Of a stretch of 64,000 nucleotides of DNA, positions 1 to 10,300 are shown in pieces. This DNA comes from Lepidurus packardi (lineage: Eukaryota > Arthropoda > Branchiopoda > Notostraca > Triopsidae). The notes beneath the pieces are model-generated. The model had not been told where the DNA came from and did no database searches. It was given only the letters and a program-made list of their open reading frames with translations. The stretch is taken from contig JAKZAN010000005.1 of assembly GCA_023053545.1 (NCBI GenBank), positions 7,564,001 to 7,628,000 of the forward strand, given 5' to 3'. Made by a program: the position numbers and the translations under genes. How positions within the stretch are numbered: position 1 is the first letter of the stretch; every line of letters starts with the position of its first letter.

Positions 1-2788
1 AAGTGTCACGCTGAGCAGACCACCTGCTTAGTTATTTTTGCTTGGGAATATAGAAAACAATCTGCCGGAGACCACCTCCTCCCTTCCGCCTTGTAAGAGA
101 AGTCCTTATGGTAAATTTCACAATGAAACAGTACGCATGTTGCGTTACGGTGTGCTATTTCTGGGGTTAGAATTCTTGTAGGGAATTGGTATGAGAACAT
201 AGGGAGCGAGAGACAAATTGCCATGAGCCCTTTTTGTACGTCCATTACATGTGTTACTTATCTCACGTTAGCCACAGGGGTCTATAAAGAAACTTTTTAA
301 TTAATGAAACCCTCTTTAAATAAGAAAATTACAGAGATTCAAGGTCTTGCATAATGCATGTAGAGAAAATAAGAATAAAAGATTCATACGTACACAACTT
401 GCGAAACGTTATGTACTCAGTGAGTACTCAGATCTGAAGCTAAAAGGTGAAAAATTTAGTTTTCGCTATGGAGATTGATTTATATCCCGGTATTAACATT
501 AATAGTTCGGTTACGTTCGTTTCGCTTCACTTCCGAGTTTCCTGAAACCGAATTTGTTTACAATTTATTGTAGTATTACGTTCGAGATTTCAGGAATATT
601 TCTTCTACTTTCTTCCCCTCTCCCAAGTATCTGATATGGGATATAGTTTTTTTTCTTTTCTTTTTTTCTGTATAGAGATGATTTATGACCTGAATGGGCT
701 TAGGATGACACCAAGTAAGCAAGCACTTTTTTTTATCTTTTTGTGTGTTATGAAAGTTGAGGTTGACAGACGGTTCTCTCTTACGTTACAGTGTGATATA
801 AAAAAGACGTGGATTTATGATGCATTTTTTCTGTTGGCCACTTAAATTAAAGAAAATACGCTTAATTACTGATATTTTTTTCTTTTGTTTGTTTGAAAAA
901 CCTGAAAGACTCCTGGACTAGGAAAAGATACGAGCCCAAAGAGCGCGAAGCGTGCTAGTTGTAGAAGTCGCAGATTTTTTTGTTTTTTGGGAGAGAAAAG
1001 GACAGTTTCAATCACTCCTAGATTTCCATAGAGCTTTTCTAGCCTTTTATCTTCCTGGTAACAAACGTTGTGTTCTTTTCGCTTGAATGTATGCAAAATG
1101 TCTTGCGAATTTTGGAAGGAGGCTAACTTTACTTAAAGGGCTTTACATTAAAGTCCCTTTCTAGTCATTTTCTAGTCATCTTCGAGTGACTCAAAACTGT
1201 CGCATTGGAAGCTGCGATTACTTGTAAAAGATCTATTAAATTCAACGGCTCCCAAGTATCCACTATGAAAACTAATATATTGAGGTATAGATCAGTTGGG
1301 GCCTTTTAATATCGCCTACTTTGAGGGTTTTATGAGAACGGACGCACACTACAATTCACTGATTACGTAACTCCATTAGGAAGACATATAGCAATTACGT
1401 CATTCACCCGCAATCTTTCAAGGGGTGTATAAAAAGACCTCGTCTTTTCTCCGCAATCGCATAGGCTGTAGCCGACATGTTAAGGTTAATTCTGTTGACG
1501 AGTTCGCTCTTGTGTATACCCGCCCACTCCCAAGTGAGCTTTTGTTGAGCTTAAAGGGCGCCCAGTAATGTGGCCTATGCCAAACCATACGTCGTTTCGC
1601 TCTTTTTTCGCCTTTTTACATAAAAAGACGAACAAAAGTGGTCGTATTGGCGATGCTTGTTCTCCCTTTCGTCGTTATAAAATGAACTAAAAGCCTAAAA
1701 TAAAATAGCTTTTTTTTTTTATTCGTGCAAAGGAATAAAAGGGCAAAGTAATTAAAAGTAATCGGGAAAGGCTTTCTGCCTAACTTCGAGGCTTTATTTC
1801 TTTCATTAAAAAGTAAAATAAGCCAGTAGCGGCGGAAGTTTGCTTCGCAGCATGTATATACGTCACTGTCTTGGAGAGTCGATTGCTTCGTCACAGTCAC
1901 GGTCTGGAGAGTAAGCAAATATGAAGAAATTCGCTGCTAGCGATACTTGCAACACCCTGGTGGGTGTGAACAACTGTAGTTCAAAGTGACTTTGCAGAAA
2001 TTAAACGTTTCTGGTTAGAGAGAAAAGGTTACAAGCAACAGTGACGCAGTTTGAGTCAACTTTAATGGAATAATAAGGCACTTGCCCCGTAAAAGTACAG
2101 AGTGGAAACTTTTTTTGTTTGGTTCTACCTAGGGGAGTCTTGTGTTACCACTGATGAGATGTTGGTATACATTTTGATGGTGAAATAAATGTTTATTTTT
2201 ATTTCTAGTGTTTTTAATAAAGCTCATGTGTTCTTTTGTGCAGCAATTCACGCCCATCTGAAGGCGGGATACGGATATTATATATCTTAAAAAGGTAGGG
2301 TGTTGGGTGCTCGAAATAATTAAGCCTGGCTTGCTTTGTCACATAACAATGCTGGCGACGTCTACGACCCTTTTTCAACCTAAAAGGAAAGTTTTTTTTT
2401 TGTGTCCTGTATGTAAAAACGCTGTCGTCCGTATAAAAGGAAAAGAAGCAAACGTTATTTAAAAGATAAGGTTATGCCCTGATTAGCCTACTCCTCTTCT
2501 GATAATAACTCGTGCGGAGCTTCGGATTAGTTTTAAAAAGCTGAAAAGAAAATTGTCTCCGAGAGTACTTAATAAGGAATGTCTCATTATGCAATGTACG
2601 TTCAAGCTAGGTGAGTTTAGAAGTTGGCTGTCGAAAACTTTAAGAAATCCTTTAGAGCAGGATTAGTATATCCCCCCCCCCCCTCTTCTTCTCCTCCTCT
2701 TCACAGGGGGAATATCGAGAGACTCGCGTTGTATTGGCTGAGATGCTGAGTTGGTGAAAAAGAGGTAGAAAAAAGAGCTTTTGCTTAC
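1..2788. other. Non-coding, probably intron 3' of the Ig exon
   Basis: No open frame here has recognisable protein similarity or convincing splice ends. A C12 run at 2,672-2,683 is followed by a TCTTC/TCCTCC pyrimidine-rich tract beside the Ig exon. Since the Ig exon reads leftward and ends with a donor, this stretch is best read as its downstream intron. Confidence 0.55.
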
Positions 2789-2997
2789 CGATGACAGTCA
2801 AGTTGACGTGCGCATTTCTGGATTTGGCGTCTCGGAAATCGACTCGACATCGATACAAACTTTGGTCGGCAATAGTGACGTTGCTCAGGGTAAGCACTGC
2901 CGGTTGCAAATGAGCCATGAATTTGGCTCGCCCTTTCAAAACCTCGTTGTCGTACCATACCAAGGCTTCCGTCACCAGAACATCCCGTGCGTCCGCA
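2789..2997 (-). CDS. Sidestep-family Ig V-set domain, internal exon (C-terminal half)
   Basis: This 209-bp exon lies between acceptor TTTCTCATTTTAG and donor CATCG/GTAAGC, phase 2 in and phase 1 out. It codes for about 70 residues running from ADARD through WYDNEVLKGRAKF, PAVLTLSNVTIADQSLYRC and RVDFRDAKSRN to VNLTVI. The D-x-S-x-Y-x-C pattern marks the F strand of an Ig domain. The YRCRVDF...RN..VNLTVI signature and the upstream DAR block are those of Sidestep-family cell-surface receptors, which pair with Beaten-path proteins in axon guidance. The N-terminal half of the domain (first cysteine and core Trp) must be in an upstream exon at higher coordinates, and further Ig domains should lie left of base 1. 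I could not find either. Which paralogue it is cannot be told from one exon. Confidence 0.82.
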
Positions 2998-3093
2998 CTA
3001 AAATGAGAAATAAATTCAAAACTTATCAATAGTAGTCGAAAACAATATTTCTTTTACACTGTAAAAAAGTAAATTTTACTGATTCTGCAATAA

Positions 3094-3148
3094 ATAAACA
3101 TATTTTCTCTTACATCGTCTTAATATAAACATATTTTCTCTTACATCG
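3094..3148. repeat. Perfect 24-bp direct repeat, period 31
   Basis: ATAAACATATTTTCTCTTAC plus ATCG occurs at 3,094-3,117 and again at 3,125-3,148, separated by seven bases. It lies about 100 bp on the 5' side of the Ig exon in gene orientation. Confidence 0.9.
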
Positions 3149-3339
3149 CCGTTTATTATAGTTTTATTTAAAATTTTTAGAAGTAATGTGGTTGAAACGC
3201 TCAGAATGTTCTATCTATTTGATGATGTTTTTAACTTCCAATCCTTTACGGCCGTAAAAGGTTTCTGCGTCGTCGATATGTTTTGCAATGCAGAGTTATT
3301 TCGATAAAAAATTAACCAGTCTAGGATGCCATGAAGTAC

Positions 3340-3552
3340 GGGACGTAGACATGACGACGACTCGATAATAGGACTACGGTGTACCCGACTTAAGGACTAC
3401 TAACCCCTAACCTAACCTAACCTAATTTAACCGAACCTAATCCAGTCCTAACCGTCTTTTAAGTCGGGGTTCGTGGACCTTAAGTCGAGGTTCGCAGTCC
3501 TTAAGTCGGGTACACCGTAGTCCTATTGTCAAGTCCTCCAGTGTCACGTTGT
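3340..3552. mobile_element. Fold-back element with CCTAA-rich centre, copy 1
   Basis: A near-perfect 40-bp inverted repeat pairs 3,359-3,398 with 3,496-3,535 and includes AGGACTACGGTGTACCCGAC. Outer bases also pair loosely. The arms contain short internal repeats of the form GACTTAAGGACT..GAACCCC. The centre (about 3,407-3,450) is degenerate CCTAA, the arthropod telomere motif in reverse. A second, more diverged copy lies at 13.82-14.16 kb. It has no coding capacity. It is best described as a non-autonomous fold-back or MITE-like element; the outer boundaries are approximate. Confidence 0.78.
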
Positions 3553-3614
3553 CATGAAGTACCACCACTTATGCAATGCTTTATGCAAAGCTTTAAAGGC
3601 TGAAGCCGGTATTA

Positions 3615-4233
3615 CAGTGGACTCTAATTATTTGAATAACGGTTGTTTGAATATTCCGCCCAATTGAATTAAAAGTTTACGGTCCCGTGTAAACTTGAAC
3701 CTATTTCGTTTTACTGAATAATGTTAATTGAGTATTCCGCTTTTTTAAAAAACATTTTAAAGCCCCGCTCTATATCTTACAGTGCTGAATAACTTCGGCT
3801 TTGTGAATACGGATCTTTAGCAAGAACCTTTGACCGCAATATTCCACGAAATGCTTGAAAGGTTCTTATGCCCCAAAGGAAGCTTAAACCCTTCAACCTC
3901 ACCTTTCACCATTGACGAAATAGTAATTAATCCAATTTGCCAAGTTTATGTTTAGTCGCGAAGTTAAAAGAGTGAAGCAAACATGTCCAAAAGAAAGAAC
4001 ACAAGTTTGTCTTTAGCTCAGCATTGTTAAAAACTAATTTAAGTATTATAAAGAAACATTGTTAAAAACATGAGTAATTTAATTATTAATACAGGATAGT
4101 ACAGATTTACTCTTGTATCCTTTAATTCGTATTTCTATCATGCTATATAGGCAATTTCGTATTTTTGAATATTCCGCATATTTGAATGCTGTCCGTCCGG
4201 TCCCGAGGCTATTCAAATAAGCGGATTGCACTG
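3615..4233. mobile_element. pogo/Tigger-like non-autonomous element
   Basis: The left end is CAGTGGACTCTAATTATTTG at 3,615 and the right end, read on the minus strand from 4,233, is CAGTGCAATCCGCTTATTTG. These share the CAGTG..AATC..TTATTTGAATA layout of pogo-type termini. Both ends also have subterminal TTTGAATATTCCGC copies (about 3,648 and 4,165) and a GGTCCCG block. A short AACATTGTTAAAAAC-type repeat occurs internally. About 620 bp with no transposase frame makes it a deletion derivative or MITE. TA is present at the left flank but not cleanly at the right. Confidence 0.72.
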
Positions 4234-5132
4234 CATTATATAAAAAACGTGCTTATAGCATTTTTTTTGCATGGGCTTCAGGTTACAATTAAAGGCCTCA
4301 TTTTGACGTCATTCACGACAACTTACTTATCTTCTTTTCTCGGACTCCCAATTCTAGAGGGATTATTAGTGTTATTTGACATTCTCGGTCTTTAAATTAA
4401 CATTTTCAGTACAATATATATATATATATATAAATCCCGTGGATGGCTTTTCGTGCTGGGTATCCCCTTAACATATATTTGAATCTGATCCTGCATCAGA
4501 ACAAACACATTTTAGTCCTTAAGATTACAAGAGTTCCCCGGTTCATACCCTGTTTCTTTTACAGTCTCTTGAGTCTTTTTCCAGAAAAAAACAGGGAAAT
4601 CTATTGTCTTTCAAATTTAGCTCTAGCGTACACCCTATATGCCTAAGGAAAACACGACCTTTTCTGTCATTGTAGTGGGAAATCAACACCACGTCAGTAA
4701 ACTTCTCGTCGTCGTTCCCAAAGTTGTTCCAACAAATCCTAGTTTATATTTGCTTTCTGACAGCAATATATAAGGACAACGGGAATCATCCCCAACCTCC
4801 AAAAAATATCTTAAAAAACAATACACAGTTCTAGAGTGAGAGAAATGTCATACACACTATCTACTTGGAGTTTCAATAAGTCTAGCGTGTGAGCTTAGCC
4901 CTAGCTGGTAAACAGTGTATACAACAGTGCCTGGGGCCATAAACCCACGAGAGTGGGTCAAAAAGCCCCTAGAAAATACCCGTAACACCCTCGGAAATAG
5001 TACATTTGATTAGCCCAATAGCGAAAGATTATACTAGTTTTCTTGTTCAATTTTTTTATTATTTAAAAGGATCTGAAGAGTTGAGTGCAAGTCTGACTAG
5101 ATACACAAATCCATTCAGCATCTTACAGTGCT

Positions 5133-5530
5133 GTGTTTTTTTCCGGAATGACGGAGACCAGCAGCAGCCAGCAGATTGATCCCAAATTGCCGTCCATGGC
5201 AAGTCAGTTTCCTTTGTCACGTGAATCATTCAAGCTGGATGCTGAGGGAATTGAAAAGAGCTCAAAGAGCGGGGGCCTGTTTATTGCACTTCCTGCTCCT
5301 GTTTCCAAATCCCCAATGGTTCTGTTAGGCTTTTGAGACGCTGCCTTGATGTCGATGCCACATTCGGGCTCTCTGTTACGAAACATGGCATATCATTTGC
5401 GCTCGTGGCTTGCAAAACTGCCAGAACCAAGAGCTCAAACACCCCAGCAAATCCAACAATAGAAGAGAGGATTTGTCATGAGAAAACATGGGCTATTCAG
5501 GACGATGTCCTTCTTTTCCCTCCCAACTAA
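5133..5530. other. GC-richer open-frame patch, possible exon or gene relic
   Basis: Open frames overlap here on both strands. On the minus strand a frame ending at 5,281 reads a hydrophobic stretch IVGFAGVFELLVLAVLQA, then a polar tail of about 40 residues. On the plus strand MTETSSSQQIDPKLPSMASQ begins at 5,148. No acceptor fits the minus frame: a TGA stands directly before it. I recognise no family with confidence. It could be a decayed membrane-protein exon or chance. Confidence 0.15.
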
Positions 5531-6772
5531 AAGCTTATCTCATATGAGACGAAGAATTGACCATTTTGCTTGCCTTCTCCCAACAAACAAAAAAATAAAT
5601 GAATAAAAAAAATTGTTTGCTAAAACGTCTTGCGCAAAACCCGAAGAAGCGAACCCAAGCAGGAGGGTACAAAAGGAGAAGGCAAACAACACAAGTCTCC
5701 TACCCAGCTATCGGTGAAGCTTATTTGTCTTCGCTGGCGGTATCAACCCTTGAGATAACGAAAGCAAAAAAAAAAAAAAAAAATTGGCTCTGTGCTTCAG
5801 CTTCTTTTATTTCCTTCTCGTCTTCCGTAAAAACCAAACTCTCCATTTTGATTGTTTTATCTTTTCTTATTTCTTGCTTATCGTTTTACCCGGGTATGAA
5901 CTATTATCGTAAGTTCTGAGCTTGGTTTGGCCAGAATTTTTATCACACGGCTGCAGAAAATACCACGTGCGAAGTCTTTTCTTCATGCCGAGACATGCCC
6001 TGTACCAAAGAATGGGCGTCTGGCACCATTAGCTTCATTTTTTATATCTATTCTTTTTTAATAATAACAGAATTGATCGTGTACTGTATACTTTTTTTCG
6101 TAAGAAAAAACGCGAAGTTTGCCAGCATTTCTGCAAGAGGATGCTGACGTACAAACCATTAGGAGGTTGATGACGTTCATAGGATCACGCAGCGTCGGTT
6201 CTCTATATCATTTTTGGCGTGTCAAGCCAGTTCCATAGCTCGTTAACCTGTCCTGGTTTGCTATAAAACGTGATATCGTATAAGCTATGAAGCTGTAACG
6301 TAATGAGAATTACTGCTACCGCCCACTCTTGTTCCTCCATGAACTAAAAAGATTAAAGAAGGCATTGAGCAACATTATGAACTCGGTTTCAAAGAGGAAA
6401 AAGTCACCTAAATTTCCTTCTTTTTTCTTTTTTTTTATTTTTTGCTTCTGCGTCGAACAAATTTTACAAGCTCTTATTCTGTTCGCGAGACAAAGTAAAC
6501 TGTTCTATGGCCTCCATAAAGACATGAAGAAATTTACCAAAATGGCCGGGTCTTTTTCAGGTCCTTCCCCGATAAAAATGCCACCAAAAGATTCTTTAGC
6601 ATCAAAGTTTTGTTTGGCTGCATAAACTGGGTTTTGTGGGAAATTGGATCTCTAATTTTGAACATCACATAAAACAAGCATTTTGGTACTACAAGGCCAT
6701 AACACGACTTTCTATCGCTGCCTAAACAGAATTCTCAAACTAGATCTAGTTATGCGTTTTTACCTAGGCCAT

Positions 6773-7384
6773 TTAAGTTCTCTGGCTCGTAAAAACAGAT
6801 ATCGAAGCTAGGTACTGTATCTCTCCTTTTTCATTCTTCTTTCCCCCCATTTCTGGAGCAGTAAGGGGCAAGGTTTTTAATGTTGATCGAAAGATCTTTT
6901 GTTGGCGCCTCTGTATAAAAGCGAGTACCGGAAAAGACGTCCCTCTTAAATCCCAAAAGTCTATCAGAGTAAAGTTGAAGTATCCAAGCCGGATTTGGCA
7001 TGAAATGGGAGGCATGGCTTTGAATAAAGAATTGGCGGATATGGGACTCCATATATACCGTACCCTAACTATAATACCGGATTCGGCGCTGAGAGATTGA
7101 ACTGGGCCGTACGTCGAAACATTCAGAGTCCTATTTTTTAGTAGTCTCAACATTACCAAGTATATAGCACCAAAGAGGAAAGGAGGAGACGCCAGATCGG
7201 GTAAGGCTATATGTGCTGCTTGTGCTCGTGGGGCATAAAACTTGCGGACGTACAGCGAAACGCGATCTTTACGAGCGTTTAAAATCAAGGGCGTCGTCCT
7301 TAGCACGCTGTCGAAGAAACTGTTATAGGATTCGCTGCATCTCCGTTTGTCGATGCCAAAACACTCTTGGTGAGCAACATTCAT
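6773..7384 (-). CDS. Unassigned 203-codon open frame
   Basis: This is the longest uninterrupted ATG-initiated frame in the middle of the window. The product would be basic and hydrophobic-patchy, with no signal peptide, repeat or motif I recognise; it contains two Cys-poor stretches and ends TSQRT. No conserved splice ends or promoter context stand out, and an 81-codon frame overlaps it on the other strand. At about 41% GC a frame this long is unusual but can arise by chance in 64 kb. It could be an uncharacterised single-exon gene or spurious. Confidence 0.15.
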   Translation of the reverse strand: MNVAHQECFGIDKRRCSESYNSFFDSVLRTTPLILNARKDRVSLYVRKFYAPRAQAAHIALPDLASPPFLFGAIYLVMLRLLKNRTLNVSTYGPVQSLSAESGIIVRVRYIWSPISANSLFKAMPPISCQIRLGYFNFTLIDFWDLRGTSFPVLAFIQRRQQKIFRSTLKTLPLTAPEMGGKKNEKGEIQYLASISVFTSQRT

Positions 7385-10300
7385 TCCGCCATGGGATACT
7401 ACGGGTTACGTCAGCTTGCCAAGCACGACACAGTTGCATCAAGAGAGGGAGGGACTGAGGAATTACAGTCAAATCCACCCACACAAAAAATCCCTTTGTC
7501 TTAGAAAACAGAACACCAAATCTAGTTTTCTGTTACATATTTCTTTCCCGTCACGCTTTATAGTCCATTAATTAGAATATTAAATAAAAAATTACCAAAA
7601 TATGTTTACGTGGGTTTCTGACGTTACAGAAGTAGCAAGTACTCCGAGAGCTTGGCTTGCGTTTTCATGTCAACAGATACCATGGTTACGCTGTATGCTA
7701 CGCCATGTCATGTCTGTGAGCTTTTCTGCTCTTGCCCCCACCCTGTATTTTGGATTCTTGCATGGAGAATTGATTTCCGGGGCTAGCATACTCTGCACCG
7801 CTATCTCTCGTTTCGTTATTAAAATGCTTATAGTCTTATTGTACTGAAAAACTAGTATCGAGTTCTAAGAAAACAGGGGTTAAAAAGCGTAATAATAAAC
7901 ATCAGAGAAAAGTTTGTTGTACACGATTATGTATAGCAATTTCGGTGTATCGAAATTTCAATGCTCTCTAATAGGAATGTTTCAAACCAATTAATAAATT
8001 GGCTATAAAATAAATAAATACCAGAAATTTTTTTTGCTTAAGAATGGATCAAATTAAAGCAAGTTTAGAAGTACGATGGGTTTTGATTTAAATGGTACTC
8101 AAAGTCAAACGAACGCGCAAAGCTTTTACGTAACTGGATATTTTCCAAGACTACAAGCAGTAAAGTAATAGTTTGTCTCTAACGAACCGAGAACTTATGT
8201 AAATGGGCACAATTTTTAGGGTGTAAGGTAATGGCACTTGAATAGATCTGAAGATAAGTCAGGCTTACAAACGTAGTTTTATAGGTTGGCACAAATTGAA
8301 TTGGTTTCTGTGTAGGGGAAAAAAGAAAATGGGGAGCTATAAGAAAGGAGTGAAAGAAATCAGCAGGCTTAGGTTTTATAACAGGGTTAGGGAAGTTTTG
8401 GACCAAAAAGGCAAGAGAGAAAAAGCTTTCATTTCTCTCCTGCAGAAGTTGTGTCAGTCGAAGAAAGAAAAGGATTACCTGAAAATGGGCGTTCCCAAAT
8501 CCTCCCGAAACCACAAAACGAGAATCACGTCATCATGAAGATCGGGCGCAGTCACATCGCAAGGTAGCATCGCTGTCGTATTTTCCAGTACGGTCACGGA
8601 TTTGTAAGGAACTGCTTAGGAAGAGATGGAAAGAAGGGAAGAAGATGAGCGTTTTTTACTGTTCTGGAAGTTTGCTTTGCCCAACGGACGCGCCGAATTG
8701 CCAATAGGTTGTGCAGTTATTCTACATAGAAAGCGAGAGAGCAAAAAGGAATTTCTACCCGTGCAGTAGTTAACTTCGGCGATAAAAAGGGAGCGACACA
8801 CCACCCCCTCAGACTCTCGAGAGTGAATCCAAGTTGGATATATGCAAGATGGCGCTGAAGGAAATGGAAAGGAGGGACGCGAGAGAGGAAAGTGGGTGGG
8901 GAAGCTATCGAGTTTGCAATGCATGAGACAAGGTGTTTGCAGCCTGCTGAATTGTTGAATACCGCCAGAAAACGAAAAGACCGGAGATCAAGGCGACCTG
9001 GGCTTCGAATCTTCGGCTTGGGAGGGAAGGGGGGGACTCTTATATTCAGGACTCGGAAGCTTTTGGAGGGTACCGAGAGTCATCAATATTTTGCGCCTGG
9101 CTCCCTTTTGTTTTACGACGTCTCTATACTTGCTTGACGTCTAACAAGTTTCGTCGCGAGTATATAAACACAAGCAAGATCTTTTCTCTTTTCCGACTGG
9201 GAAAAATTTACCGTGCAACGAGAGATTTCCATGCGAGTAAAATTCGGAGTAAATGCTAAGCTCGGAGGCCCTTTTGAAGCAAACATCACGGCTTGAATGC
9301 CAAATGAATCTTTTTATTCCTGCGAAAATTGATGTACCTTGGGGGAAAAATATATCCTTGTTCACTTGCGTCTTTTTAGTAACTTTTCTTGATAGTGAGA
9401 GGCTTTATGGGATTTTTTTCCGGAGCCTGAAGGGGTATCATGGTGAAGGATCTTCTCCGTCATGGTTAATGTGGGTTGGTGAACATCGTCTTACGGAAAA
9501 GGTCATTTAGGTTATTTTCTACCGTAATAATACGTCAAGGCAAAGCTGGCTATATGGCTTGGTGCTCGGTATTATTATCCTGGTTGCAGTATTCCTTGAA
9601 ACTATATAGGCTTGCAGTAATTCTACTCCCCACACCGCACCCCTCTTGCTATCCTTAACATACGTGGAGTTGTAGCCATAAATGTCACTTATCTGTGACA
9701 ATGCAGCCCCGCCAGTGCCAGCTCAACAATGAATGAAAAGAATGGGAGAACCTAATGCAACTTTAGGCTGACCAAAACCTTTTCCAGCCATCACAACTGT
9801 CAACAGCTCAGCAATATGCTCTGCACGACCCTCATGAGGAGTTTTCTTTCAAAACTTCCACAACATCATTTGTTTTACCGCACAACTTTTAGCATCTTCA
9901 GACTCAACAGAAATAGCCAGAGCTAAGGTTTGGGGTATCACGTGTTTTTCTTTGTTTTGTTGTTGTTTTTTTAGTGGAGAACCTAAAATCATCACTGCGT
10001 TGTGGGTTGTGGTTGGTTTCGCAGACTGGAGTGACAATGATTCTTTGAAAAATTTCATGGAAGTCGAGGCTCAAGTTCCAAGACGAGGTTAACATAATAG
10101 AAAATGCACTTTTGGGTTAGAATCGAGCCGCATTGCACCGCTAATGTAGTTAGGGGAGTCCAGCATAGTATGTGGTGTCACATGCTTGCCTGCAGGTAGA
10201 GGAAGATCGGATCAGGGGACATGCTTTGGGAGACAAAAGGCACTTGGTGAAATTGAAATCTGTCTGCTTACTTTTGGAGGGAGCGAGTTTGGAGAAACTC

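Noticed and set aside
1616-1918. Minus-strand frame containing DSDVYTCCEAN, resembling the F-strand of an Ig domain, downstream of the Ig exon
   Set aside because: The residues before it do not give the hydrophobic spacing of an Ig E strand, and no splice ends fit. The short motif is probably chance.
9005-9025. CTTCGAATC, tRNA T-loop-like
   Set aside because: The flanking bases do not form the T-arm stem and there is no A box at the right distance.
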